A stretch of DNA of 64,000 bases, taken from assembly GCF_009695905.1 (NCBI RefSeq), contig NZ_VUNA01000002.1, forward strand, positions 1 to 64,000, in the 5' to 3' direction. The translations under genes and the position numbers were made by a program. The notes below the pieces were generated by a model. It worked only from the letters and a program-made list of their open reading frames with translations. It had not been told where the DNA came from and made no database searches. Numbering within the stretch: the first letter of the stretch is position 1; every line of letters begins with the position of its first letter. Source of the stretch: Mogibacterium kristiansenii. GTDB taxonomy: Bacteria > Bacillota > Clostridia > Peptostreptococcales > Anaerovoracaceae. Below are positions 16,698 to 25,327 of the stretch, one piece after another.

Positions 16698-18023
16698 ATG
16701 AACAATTCAAAAGCTGATATTTCCAATATTTACAACCTGAACGGAAGAGTTCCGCTGGGAAAAGCGGTTCCGTTCGGACTGCAGCACATCCTGGCGATGT
16801 TCGTCGCGAATATCGCACCGCTGATCATCGTGGCAAACGCCTGCCACCTGGGGTCCGGTGAAACGGCCAAGCTGATTCAGACCACCATGGTGATTGCCGG
16901 AATCGGTACGTTGATTCAGCTGTTTCCGATATGGAAGGTGGGTTCGGGATTGCCGATTGTAATGGGCATCAGCTTTACGTTCGTGTCCGTAGCCTGCACC
17001 GTCGGCGCCCAGTATGGCTACAACGCTATCGTCGGCGCGGTAATCATCGGCGGCTTTATCGAGGGGACCATCGGTCTCTTCGCGAAATACTGGACCAAAC
17101 TCATCACGCCGATTGTTTCGGATAGCGTCGTAACAGCCATCGGATTTTCTTTGTTGTCTGTCGGTGCCTCTTCCTTCGGCGGCGGCAGCGGAAACGAGCG
17201 GTTCGGTTCGGCTCAGAACTGGATTCTGGGAACGGCAACACTGCTGAGCTGCCTGCTCTTTGATATGCTGGCGAAATCCTACTGGAAACAGCTGTCCGTA
17301 CTTTTCGGATTGATCGTGGGTTATATCCTCGCTGTATTCATGGGGGCGGTGGATTTCTCCGCACTGCATGACACCGCAGCGGTAAGCCTTCCGTCTATCA
17401 TGCCGTTCAAGCCGGTGTTCAAAGCCAGTGCCATCGTGTCCATGACATTGATTTTCCTGGTATCCGCCACGGAGACCATCGGCGATACCTCTGCGCTTAC
17501 AATCTCCGGATTGAACCGGCCGGTAACGGTAAAGGAAACCGAAGGCTCTATCGCCTGTGACGGATATGCCAGCATGCTGTCCGGTATTCTGGGATGCCTT
17601 CCGGTCACTTCCTTCAGCCAGAACGTGGGACTGATTGCCATGACCAAAGTCGTGAACCGAATGGTCATCGGAGTAGGCGCCTGCATTATGATCCTGGCAG
17701 GAATATTTCCGTTCTTCGGGGCTGTGCTGGCGACCCTTCCGGATGCGGTACTAGGCGGCTGCACCATCATGATGTTTGGCAGCATCGTCGTAAGCGGAAT
17801 GAAAATGATTGCGGCATGCGGTTTCGAACAGCGGAACATCACCATTGCGGCACTGTCTCTGGGAATCGGAATCGGTTTCACCCAGGTTCCGGAAATCTTC
17901 AGCGTATTCCCGCCAATCATCTACACCGTATTTGCGGAAAACTGCGTTGCGGTCGTATTCATCGTGGCGATAGTGGCAAACCTGATTCTGCCGAAGGACA
18001 GCGAAGCGGCGAAGGAGGAATAG
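16698..18023 (+). CDS. NCS2-family nucleobase permease (xanthine/uric acid/uracil type)
   Basis: The 441-residue protein has about 12-14 membrane segments and matches the nucleobase-cation symporter-2 family: FGLQHILAMFVANIAP at the N-terminus, VSATETIGDTSA in the middle and the signature SFSQNVGLIAMTKVVNR. It probably imports a purine such as xanthine or urate, but substrate choice between purine and uracil cannot be settled by reading. A TATAAT at 16652-16657 is a possible -10, without a convincing -35, and no purine riboswitch is seen. RBS AAGAAAGGGG. Confidence 0.9.
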   Translation: MNNSKADISNIYNLNGRVPLGKAVPFGLQHILAMFVANIAPLIIVANACHLGSGETAKLIQTTMVIAGIGTLIQLFPIWKVGSGLPIVMGISFTFVSVACTVGAQYGYNAIVGAVIIGGFIEGTIGLFAKYWTKLITPIVSDSVVTAIGFSLLSVGASSFGGGSGNERFGSAQNWILGTATLLSCLLFDMLAKSYWKQLSVLFGLIVGYILAVFMGAVDFSALHDTAAVSLPSIMPFKPVFKASAIVSMTLIFLVSATETIGDTSALTISGLNRPVTVKETEGSIACDGYASMLSGILGCLPVTSFSQNVGLIAMTKVVNRMVIGVGACIMILAGIFPFFGAVLATLPDAVLGGCTIMMFGSIVVSGMKMIAACGFEQRNITIAALSLGIGIGFTQVPEIFSVFPPIIYTVFAENCVAVVFIVAIVANLILPKDSEAAKEE

Positions 18024-18040
18024 TTCGAATACGAAAAACA

Positions 18041-18088
18041 AAAATTCTGTGCAAGCATCTCTCGAGGTGTCTGCACAGAATTTTTTTC
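18041..18088 (+). terminator. Terminator after the nucleobase permease
   Basis: AAAATTCTGTGCA (18041-18053) pairs with TGCACAGAATTTT (18072-18084) and runs into a T tract. The loop is 18 bases and can itself fold. Confidence 0.85.
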
Positions 18089-18098
18089 ATTAATTCTC

Positions 18099-18128
18099 TT
18101 GCTTTTTCCGATGTATTAGTGCTATAAT
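18099..18128 (+). promoter_or_regulatory. Promoter of the dut-dgt-dnaG-rpoD operon
   Basis: TTGCTT (18099-18104) and a perfect TATAAT (18123-18128) with an 18-base spacer lie about 60 bases before the first gene. A small TTTTCCG/CGGAAAA hairpin sits in the leader near 18157-18173. Confidence 0.6.
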
Positions 18129-18190
18129 GTAAAACTGAGAAATTTTAGGTACATATTTTCCGTAAACGGAAAAAAGAGTAAGGAAAAAGG

Positions 18191-18691
18191 ATGGATAAGA
18201 CGGAATTTTACAACGTTCTGGATATTTCAGATCCGGAAGAGTTTACCTATTACGAGAACATGGCCTCCTTGCTGGAGGAGGATCAGACCATAGAACAGAA
18301 CCTGATTGACGACTTGCTTCGGGAGGTGGATTTCACCCGCTTTCGGGATTTGGCGAAATCCTATTTTGAAGAATTCCTCAACCGAGTACCGGACGAGGAG
18401 ACGGACCTCTACTTCCTAGCGGACACCATGCGCCGTTCGGTGGTAGGGTGCGAAGATCCGGAAAGCCTGGCGGATGCCATTTACCGCTTCCGAAAGTGGT
18501 ACATCGTAGAACCTTCGGTCATCGATCGAAATACCGGGGAGGAAATCTGCGTTCGGGATGCGCGGTACAATATCAGTGCGGCAGCGTTCCTGGGAGAGAA
18601 ACCGGAATATGATTTCCACAAGGCCTACAACTACGAGATTGACGGCTATGATGTCTCCGTGCAGGATATGGTAGAGGGAACAGAGATATAG
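18191..18691 (+). CDS. Uncharacterised acidic protein heading the dnaG-rpoD operon
   Basis: I recognise no family. The 166-residue product is soluble, acidic (rich in Glu and Asp, predicted pI low) and probably mostly helical in the first 100 residues; it has no signal peptide or membrane segment. The codon use and RBS (AAGGAAAAAGG) look normal, and it lies 14 bases before dut, so it is very likely a real gene co-transcribed with dut, dgt, dnaG and rpoD. A link to replication or nucleotide metabolism is only suggested by position. Confidence 0.8.
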   Translation: MDKTEFYNVLDISDPEEFTYYENMASLLEEDQTIEQNLIDDLLREVDFTRFRDLAKSYFEEFLNRVPDEETDLYFLADTMRRSVVGCEDPESLADAIYRFRKWYIVEPSVIDRNTGEEICVRDARYNISAAAFLGEKPEYDFHKAYNYEIDGYDVSVQDMVEGTEI

Positions 18692-18705
18692 AAAGGAATC
18701 ATCTG

Positions 18706-19140
18706 ATGAAATTAAGAATAATTTCTGAGAGCGGAAACGTTCCGGCTTATGCCACAGAGGGTGCTTCCGGGATGGACCTAAAAGCCTATCTTCAGGAACC
18801 CATGGTGCTTCAGCCGATGGAACGTCGCCTGGTACCCACCGGAATCTATGTGGAAATTCCGCAGGGTTATGAAGGCCAGGTCCGGGCCAGATCCGGGTTG
18901 GCTATCAAGAAGGGCATCGGTCTGGTGAACGGAATCGGCACCATCGATTCCGACTACCGGGGAGAACTGAAGGTGCCGCTGATTAACTGGGGATCGGAAC
19001 CGTTTGAAATTCAGAACGGAGACCGAATTGCTCAGCTGGTAATCGCAAAATACGAGCGAGTGGAAGTGGAAGTGACCACCGAACTTCAGGATACCGTTCG
19101 CGGCGAAGGCGGTTTCGGTCACACAGGAATCAAGGGCTAG
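18706..19140 (+). CDS. dut: dUTP diphosphatase
   Basis: The enzyme hydrolyses dUTP to dUMP, keeping uracil out of DNA and feeding thymidylate synthesis. The 144-residue product has the trimeric dUTPase motifs in order: ASGMDLKA, RARSGLA, GTIDSDYRGE, NGDRIAQLV and the C-terminal lid GEGGFGHTG. RBS GAAAGGA. It is followed after 7 bases by a second dNTP-cleaning enzyme. Confidence 0.97.
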   Translation: MKLRIISESGNVPAYATEGASGMDLKAYLQEPMVLQPMERRLVPTGIYVEIPQGYEGQVRARSGLAIKKGIGLVNGIGTIDSDYRGELKVPLINWGSEPFEIQNGDRIAQLVIAKYERVEVEVTTELQDTVRGEGGFGHTGIKG

Positions 19141-19147
19141 GATTACA

Positions 19148-20170
19148 ATGAATTACCGGGAAGATATCGAGAAACGGGAATATGAAATATTGGATGCACG
19201 GGCGGCGAAAGCGGCGGAATCTCGAGGGCGGCAGATGGCGGAAGCGCCTTGCCGTTACCGGACGGATTTTCAGCGGGACCGGGATCGAATCATTCATTCC
19301 AAAGCGTTCCGGAGACTGGTGCACAAGACACAGGTTTTTTTGGCGCCGGAGGGAGATCACTATCGAACGCGGCTGACTCACACGTTGGAAGTTGCGCAGG
19401 TATCTCGAACGATTGCTCGGATTCTGAACTATAATGAGGACCTGACGGAGGCCATTGCCCTGGGGCATGACCTGGGACATACGCCCTTCGGTCACAACGG
19501 AGAGGCGATTCTGGACCGAGTCTATCCCGGCGGGTTCAAGCACCGCGAGCAAAGCCTTCGGGTGGTGGACCGATTGGAATCCTCTGCCAAGCGTCGGGGC
19601 CTGAATCTTACCACAGAGGTTCGGGACGGCATCCTGAATCACAGCGGACCGAATCTTCCTTTTACCATGGAGGGTCAGATTGTGCGCTTCAGCGATCGAA
19701 TCGCTTATATCAATCACGATATTGACGATGCCATTCGAAGCGGTGTCATTTCCGAGAAGGACCTTCCGGAGAAGAACATCCGGGTGCTGGGGCGAACCCA
19801 TTCGAATCGAATCAACAATCTGATCGACAATCTGGTACACGCCAGTGCCGATCAAGACCGCATTCAGCTCAGCCCGTCTTTTCAGGAGGCGTTGGATGAA
19901 CTTCGGGAATTCATGTTTCGAAATGTCTATGACAGCGCTCGGGTAAAAAGAGCGGAGGACATGAACAAGGTGGAGATGGTGATTCGTCAGCTGTATGATT
20001 ATTTCTGCAGTAATCCGGACCGCATGCCGGACCTGTACCGGGAAATTGCCGGAGAAGACGGGAGATCAGAAGCGGTAAAGGATTACATTTCCGGGATGAC
20101 GGATCGATACGCGATTTCTCTGTATTCGGATCTGTTCGTACCGAAAGCCTGGACGGATTACAAGGGGTAG
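19148..20170 (+). CDS. dgt: dGTP triphosphohydrolase-like HD protein
   Basis: The 340-residue product is a dGTPase family member of the HD superfamily. Metal-site motifs are present: RLVHKTQVF, RLTHTLEVAQ (first His) and HDLGHTPFGH (the HD pair). It hydrolyses dNTPs to nucleosides and triphosphate; many members other than the E. coli enzyme accept several dNTPs. Its place between dut and dnaG fits a role in controlling dNTP pools for replication. Confidence 0.92.
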   Translation: MNYREDIEKREYEILDARAAKAAESRGRQMAEAPCRYRTDFQRDRDRIIHSKAFRRLVHKTQVFLAPEGDHYRTRLTHTLEVAQVSRTIARILNYNEDLTEAIALGHDLGHTPFGHNGEAILDRVYPGGFKHREQSLRVVDRLESSAKRRGLNLTTEVRDGILNHSGPNLPFTMEGQIVRFSDRIAYINHDIDDAIRSGVISEKDLPEKNIRVLGRTHSNRINNLIDNLVHASADQDRIQLSPSFQEALDELREFMFRNVYDSARVKRAEDMNKVEMVIRQLYDYFCSNPDRMPDLYREIAGEDGRSEAVKDYISGMTDRYAISLYSDLFVPKAWTDYKG

Positions 20171-20192
20171 CCGGAGAATGTAGGAGGAAAGG

Positions 20193-21965
20193 ATGGCATT
20201 TGACAATAATTTTATTGACGAATTGAAAACCAGGGTCAACATTGTGGATGTCATCGGCCGAGAAGTCTCGCTGAAAAAAGCGGGAAGCAGCTATAAGGGC
20301 CTGTGCCCGTTCCACAGTGAGAAAACGCCTTCCTTTAACGTGAATGAGGAGCGGCAGTTCTACCACTGCTTCGGATGCGGAGAGAAAGGGGATGTAATCC
20401 ATTTTGTGGAGCGCTACTATAATCTGTCTTTCGTGGAGTCGGTGGAGAAGCTGTGCGAGGATTACGGAATTCGGATGCCGGAGCAGAAGCGGGGGCATCG
20501 CACGGATTACAACAAGTATTATGAAATCAACCGGAAAGCGGCTCGATTCTTCTTCCGGAAATTGACGGAAGGGCCCAATCCGGGGTATGCATATCTTCGG
20601 AAACGGGGACTGAAGGACAATACCATCCGGAAATTCGGACTGGGATATGCGCCGGACAGCTGGAATGCCCTGATGAACCACTTGGAAAAAGAAGGTGTGA
20701 CCACGCAGGACATGCTGAAGCTGGGGTTGATCCAGCAGGGTCGGAAGGGGTATTACGACAAATTCCGAAATCGGGTGATTTTCCCAATTATCAACACGGC
20801 GGGAAAGGTTATCGGGTTTGGCGGCAGAGCGCTGGGAGACGTGCAGCCGAAGTACCTTAACTCCTCCGAAAGCGATATTTTCTTAAAGAAAAACAACCTT
20901 TATGCCCTGAACATCACGAAGAAGGATATCTCTTCGGAAGATCAGGTGCTGATGGTGGAAGGATATATGGATGTGATTTCCCTGTATCAGAATGGGATTC
21001 ACAACGTGACCGCTTCGCTGGGGACCGCACTGACGGAGAACCAGGGACGGTTAATTAGCCGGTACACGAAAAACGTGGTGCTGTCCTACGATGCGGACAA
21101 TGCCGGAATAAACGCGGCGATGCGAGGAATCGATATCATCCGCAAAGCGGAGTGCGATGTCCGAGTTTTGCAGATCAACGATGGTAAGGATCCGGATGAG
21201 TTTGTCCGAAAGAATGGGAAGGAAGCGTTTCTGGAACTGATTCGAAATGCGGTTCCCGCAACGGATTTCCGGCTTTCCGTCTTGAGACGGGGATTCGATT
21301 TCAAATCGGACAACCAGGTGCTGGAATACATACGACGCTGCGTTCCGGTGATGGAACAGCTGAGCCCGGTGGAGCAAGATATCTACATTCGAAAGCTTTC
21401 CGAGGAGTTCGGGATTTCCGAGTATGCGATTGCCGGCGAAATTCGAGCGGACAGCGGAAAACAGGCCGCCCGGGTACCGCAGTACCGCAACCGGCGAGAG
21501 CACAGTCAGGGAAGCAGTACCGAAATACGGATGGACTTTACCTTTCTGGTATTGGCCATGGCGAATCGGTATTATGTAAAAAGAATGGAAGCGGACGGCG
21601 TACGCTTCCGCACCGCAGTGGGAAGTAGGATTTTCCAAGCGGTGAAGAATCTGGCCGGGGAAGAGTACCCACCGGGAGTGATGGGCGTGGATATGCAGAG
21701 AGTGTACAACGCCTTGGATCCGGAGGATGAAGTGCTTCTCCGAAATGCAGTCAAGAACATTCGGCTTGGGCCGGATGATGAAATATTTTATAACGAATGT
21801 CTGGCATCCTATCAGATGATTTACTTTCGGGAGCGAAGGGCCGAACTTCAGAACGAGCTGGCGACGGCTCAGAAGATGGGTAATGAAGAAGATATGACCC
21901 GAATAGCGAAGGAACTGATGGAGCTGGATGCACAAATGCAGAGCAGAAAGATGAGGGGTAATTAA
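20193..21965 (+). CDS. dnaG: DNA primase
   Basis: DnaG makes RNA primers at the fork. The 590-residue product has an N-terminal CHC2 zinc finger ([11 protein letters not shown] then [11 protein letters not shown], residues about 38-65), the RNA polymerase core with TOPRIM motif ([11 protein letters not shown] near 254, LSYDADNAG near 298) and a C-terminal helicase-binding region. RBS AGGAGGAAAGG. Its stop codon overlaps the rpoD start (TAATG), the classic primase-sigma factor pairing, here without rpsU in front. Confidence 0.97.
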   Translation: MAFDNNFIDELKTRVNIVDVIGREVSLKKAGSSYKGLCPFHSEKTPSFNVNEERQFYHCFGCGEKGDVIHFVERYYNLSFVESVEKLCEDYGIRMPEQKRGHRTDYNKYYEINRKAARFFFRKLTEGPNPGYAYLRKRGLKDNTIRKFGLGYAPDSWNALMNHLEKEGVTTQDMLKLGLIQQGRKGYYDKFRNRVIFPIINTAGKVIGFGGRALGDVQPKYLNSSESDIFLKKNNLYALNITKKDISSEDQVLMVEGYMDVISLYQNGIHNVTASLGTALTENQGRLISRYTKNVVLSYDADNAGINAAMRGIDIIRKAECDVRVLQINDGKDPDEFVRKNGKEAFLELIRNAVPATDFRLSVLRRGFDFKSDNQVLEYIRRCVPVMEQLSPVEQDIYIRKLSEEFGISEYAIAGEIRADSGKQAARVPQYRNRREHSQGSSTEIRMDFTFLVLAMANRYYVKRMEADGVRFRTAVGSRIFQAVKNLAGEEYPPGVMGVDMQRVYNALDPEDEVLLRNAVKNIRLGPDDEIFYNECLASYQMIYFRERRAELQNELATAQKMGNEEDMTRIAKELMELDAQMQSRKMRGN

Positions 21966-23089
21966 TGGCAAAAGTATCCGCACGCACAATTGAAGAACAT
22001 GTGAATGCAATGATTACTCAGGGAAAGACGAACGGAAACGTGCTTTCTCTTACTGAAGTGGGGGACTACCTTTCGAAATTAAACATCAGCAAGGAGGAAA
22101 TCGATGAAATCTACGATCGAGTAGAAAAGAATGGGATTTCTCTGGTGGATTCCCGTGAACCGAATTCCGAAGAGCTGGCAGACGAAGAAGGCGATGATGA
22201 CGGCGTCGTTCTTACCAAAACCGGTGAAATCGACGTGGAAGCCACCGTTCCGAAAACCCTTCCGACGGACGATCCGGTTCGTATGTATTTGAAGGAAATC
22301 GGAAAGGTATCCCTGTTGACGGCAGATGAAGAGCGGGAATTGGCGATTCGTATGGAGCAGGGCGATGAAGAAGCGAAGAAAAAGCTATGTGAAAGCAACC
22401 TGCGTCTGGTAGTCAGCATCGCAAAGAGATATCTGAATCGTGGACTGTCGTTCCTGGATCTGATTCAGGAAGGAAACCTGGGTCTGATTAAGGCGGTCGA
22501 CAAGTTCGATTACACAAAGGGATATAAATTCTCCACCTATGCAACCTGGTGGATTCGTCAGGCGATCACCCGATCCATCGCGGATCAGGCGAGAACCATT
22601 CGTATTCCGGTGCACATGGTGGAAACCATTAACAAGCTGATTCGAATTTCTCGTCAGCTGCTTCAGGAGTACGGCCGTGAACCGACTTCGGAAGAAATCG
22701 CAAAGGAAATGGGAATCACCGTAGAGAAGGTCCGGGAGATCAAGAAGATTTCTCAGGATCCGGTATCTCTGGAAACCCCAATCGGCGAGGAGGAAGACAG
22801 CCATCTGGGAGACTTTATTCCGGATGATGATGTACCGGCACCGGTAGATGCAGCGGCATACTCCATGCTGAAGGAACAGCTGATGGAAGTGCTGGACACC
22901 CTTTCGGATCGAGAAAAGAAGGTATTGATGCTTCGGTTCGGACTGGAAGACGGCAGACCTCGAACGCTGGAAGAAGTCGGAAAAGAATTCAACGTTACTC
23001 GAGAGAGAATTCGTCAGATTGAGGCGAAGGCTCTTCGCAAGCTGAGACACCCGAGCCGCAGCAAAAAGCTGAAGGATTATCTGGAGTAA
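21965..23089 (+). CDS. rpoD: Primary RNA polymerase sigma factor (sigma-A)
   Basis: The 374-residue protein has the housekeeping sigma-70 layout: a short region 1.1, region 1.2 ([17 protein letters not shown]), the very conserved regions 2.3-2.4 ([18 protein letters not shown]), region 3 and region 4.2 ([17 protein letters not shown]). The length equals that of Bacillus SigA. It overlaps dnaG by one base and is co-transcribed with it; trmK follows after 3 bases. Confidence 0.97.
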   Translation: MAKVSARTIEEHVNAMITQGKTNGNVLSLTEVGDYLSKLNISKEEIDEIYDRVEKNGISLVDSREPNSEELADEEGDDDGVVLTKTGEIDVEATVPKTLPTDDPVRMYLKEIGKVSLLTADEERELAIRMEQGDEEAKKKLCESNLRLVVSIAKRYLNRGLSFLDLIQEGNLGLIKAVDKFDYTKGYKFSTYATWWIRQAITRSIADQARTIRIPVHMVETINKLIRISRQLLQEYGREPTSEEIAKEMGITVEKVREIKKISQDPVSLETPIGEEEDSHLGDFIPDDDVPAPVDAAAYSMLKEQLMEVLDTLSDREKKVLMLRFGLEDGRPRTLEEVGKEFNVTRERIRQIEAKALRKLRHPSRSKKLKDYLE

Positions 23090-23092
23090 GCG

Positions 23093-23845
23093 ATGCGAAT
23101 CAGTAAAAGACTTGAGGCACTGTATGAGGCAGTGAATCCGGGAGAGTCGGTGGCAGATATCGGGACGGACCACGGTTACGTCCCGATTCTTTTGCTTCAA
23201 AACGGCATCTCGGAAAAGGTGATTTTGAGCGATATCAGCACCGGCTCCCTGGCAAAGGCAGAGGAGAATTTTCGTCAGATGGGAATTGAGATTCCGGAGA
23301 CCTGCTTCCGTATCGGGGACGGTCTTTCCTCCATCGAGCCCGGAGAAGTGGATGCGTTGATTATCGGCGGCCTGGGCGGACGAACCATCCGTCAAATTTT
23401 GGCGGATGATCCGGAGAAAACGGCGACTTATCGCAAACTGATTTTACAACCCCGAAACAACAGCGGCGAATTGCGATACTATTTGTATCAGCAGGGCTAT
23501 GATATCCGGCGGGAGATTCTGGCGCCGGAGGGGAAATTCGTATGTGAGGTTATCGTAGCGGTAAAAACAACCGAGGAGAAGAGAACGCCGCCGTACGATG
23601 CGCAGGACATTCGATGGAAGTATCCGGAGAGTATGATTTCCTGTAATCCGGAACTGCTGGGGCAGCGCATCGGCTGGCTGTCGGGGCGGCTTTTGGAGCA
23701 GGTGGAGAGCCTGCGGAAGAGCAAGGATGTTCCGCAGGAGCGAATCCGGAAACTGCTGGAACAGCGGGACTACATATTGGAATTAGAAAAAAGAAACAAG
23801 AAATATCACGAGGAACATTATGGAGAGAAAACTCAGTGCAATTAA
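23093..23845 (+). CDS. trmK: tRNA (adenine(22)-N1)-methyltransferase TrmK
   Basis: TrmK methylates A22 in the D-loop of bacterial tRNAs with SAM. The 250-residue product shows the Rossmann motif VADIGTDHGYVPI (residues 19-31), LSDISTGSLAKAEENF and the catalytic-region GGLGGRTI followed by LQPRNN. A gene directly behind rpoD is the usual place in Bacillota. The end overlaps the next start by 26 bases. Confidence 0.93.
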   Translation: MRISKRLEALYEAVNPGESVADIGTDHGYVPILLLQNGISEKVILSDISTGSLAKAEENFRQMGIEIPETCFRIGDGLSSIEPGEVDALIIGGLGGRTIRQILADDPEKTATYRKLILQPRNNSGELRYYLYQQGYDIRREILAPEGKFVCEVIVAVKTTEEKRTPPYDAQDIRWKYPESMISCNPELLGQRIGWLSGRLLEQVESLRKSKDVPQERIRKLLEQRDYILELEKRNKKYHEEHYGEKTQCN

Positions 23846-24887
23846 TATCGCAATGATGTATCTGGGGGCGATTCTGGGCGCAGGATTTGCCTCCGGGCGG
23901 GAGTGCTGGCAGTTTTTTGGAGTGTTCGGGAGAAAGGGATATTTCGGTGCTGTTTTTACCACGGTGGTTTTCGTGGTACTGGCTCTGATGCTCACCTACA
24001 TTGCGCGAAGCAAAAATACCATGGACCTGGGAAAGCTGATTTCGCCTTTTGATAATTATGCGTTGGAATCGGCCATCGGATACATTCTTGCGGGAATCTA
24101 TTATACGTTAATCATATCCATGAGCGCGGCAGGGGGGGCGCTCCTGCATCAGGAGCTGGGAATCGACCGGCGAATCGGCGGAATTCTATTGGTAGTGCTG
24201 GTGTTGCTGACGGTGTTCGGCGATTTTGAGCGGCTGACTCGAGCTTTCGGGTTTCTGGTGCCCGGAGTGTTCGTCATCGGCATCGTAACGATTATAATGA
24301 TCATTGTATCGGGAAAATTTCATCAGAGCGGCGCAGTGTCCGGATTTCCGGCCAGTGAGATGGCACCGTATTGGTGGATTTCCGGAATTGTTTTTGCGGC
24401 GTACAACAGCTTGGGATTTATTACCATGGCGGGAGGCTGTGCGCTTCAGGCAAAGGATTCCAAAACCGCTTATCGTGGGGCTTTCTTGGGCTCCTTTCTG
24501 CCGGGACTGATGACGATCTTGCTGTTGGTGGCCCTTCGAAAGGATATGGCCTTTTCCGCCACACTGGATCTTCCCATGCTGGGATATTCGCTGCGGATTT
24601 CCAAGGTGCTGAATGTTGTGTATGCCCTGATTCTCTACGGGTCCATCTATTCCACCGCGGCGGGAACCTTCTACGGCTTCAGCACAAAGCTTCCCCGCAA
24701 TCGATTCAAGAAACCGATTATGGTGGCGGCCGCTTTTGCGGGATTCGGCATCGGATTGTCCGGATTTAAAACGTTGGTGGCGTACCTGTATCCGCCGCAG
24801 GGATACATCGGTATCATTTTCATTGGAATGATTGTTATGAACTTTTTTAAAGAAAAAAGCAAATCTTCACAGAAACTTCATATTTAA
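23820..24887 (+). CDS. YkvI-like membrane transporter of unknown substrate
   Basis: The 355-residue protein has about ten membrane segments and opens with MMYLGAILGAGFASGRE, the unwound first helix typical of the YkvI family within the LeuT-fold amino acid/sodium symporter group. No substrate has been established for this family to my knowledge. It overlaps trmK by 26 bases and ends the operon; rnpB follows about 30 bases later. Confidence 0.82.
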   Translation: MERKLSAINIAMMYLGAILGAGFASGRECWQFFGVFGRKGYFGAVFTTVVFVVLALMLTYIARSKNTMDLGKLISPFDNYALESAIGYILAGIYYTLIISMSAAGGALLHQELGIDRRIGGILLVVLVLLTVFGDFERLTRAFGFLVPGVFVIGIVTIIMIIVSGKFHQSGAVSGFPASEMAPYWWISGIVFAAYNSLGFITMAGGCALQAKDSKTAYRGAFLGSFLPGLMTILLLVALRKDMAFSATLDLPMLGYSLRISKVLNVVYALILYGSIYSTAAGTFYGFSTKLPRNRFKKPIMVAAAFAGFGIGLSGFKTLVAYLYPPQGYIGIIFIGMIVMNFFKEKSKSSQKLHI

Positions 24888-24914
24888 AAGCAGAAAAAAT
24901 GTAAAAATAAAATG

Positions 24915-25266
24915 ATGCATGGGTAAACCTGACGATCGCGCACTTCGGTGTGAGGAAAGTCCGGGCTCCGCAGGGCAAGGATGCCGGATAACGTCCGGCG
25001 TAGGTAACTATAGGGAAAGTGCAACAGAAACATTCCGCCGAAACGGGTAATGCCGTGGTAAGGTTGAAATGGTGAGGTAAGAGCTCACCGGCGTTCTGGA
25101 GACAGGACGGCCGTGTAAACCCCATCCGGAGCAAGACTAAGAACGGGTCGTAGAGTGCAGTTGCCCGCTGCCGCCCTAAGGTAAGTCGCTGGATGCTGCA
25201 AGCAATTGCAGTACAAGATGGATGATCGTCTAATACAGAACCCGGCTTACGGTTTGCCCATGTATG
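24915..25266 (+). ncRNA. rnpB: RNase P RNA (class A)
   Basis: The catalytic RNA of RNase P, which trims tRNA 5' ends. Hallmarks are in order: GAGGAAAGTCCGGGCTCC near 24952-24969, GGTAACTATAGGGAAAGTGCAACAGAAA near 25004-25031, GGTAAGAGCTCACCG near 25076, GGAGCAAGA near 25127 and ACAGAACCCGGCTTA near 25235. The P1 helix closes the molecule: CATGGGTAAACC (24918-24929) pairs with GGTTTGCCCATG (25251-25262). A T run follows at once (25266-25272). Length about 350 nt. Confidence 0.95.
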
Positions 25267-25294
25267 TTTTTTCTGTAAGATAGGAGGAGGGGCA

Positions 25295-25325
25295 CGATGC
25301 AGAAATGCATCGTTCTTATTTTTAA
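25295..25325 (+). terminator. Hairpin with GAAA tetraloop and U-rich tail before the activase gene
   Basis: ACGATGCA-GAAA-TGCATCGT (25295-25314) is a perfect 8-bp stem with a GAAA tetraloop, followed by TCTTATTTTT. It looks like an intrinsic terminator, perhaps for rnpB, but it lies between a good RBS (TAGGAGGAGGGG, 25281-25292) and the activase start at 25328, so it may also control that gene. Confidence 0.55.
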
Positions 25326-25327
25326 GT

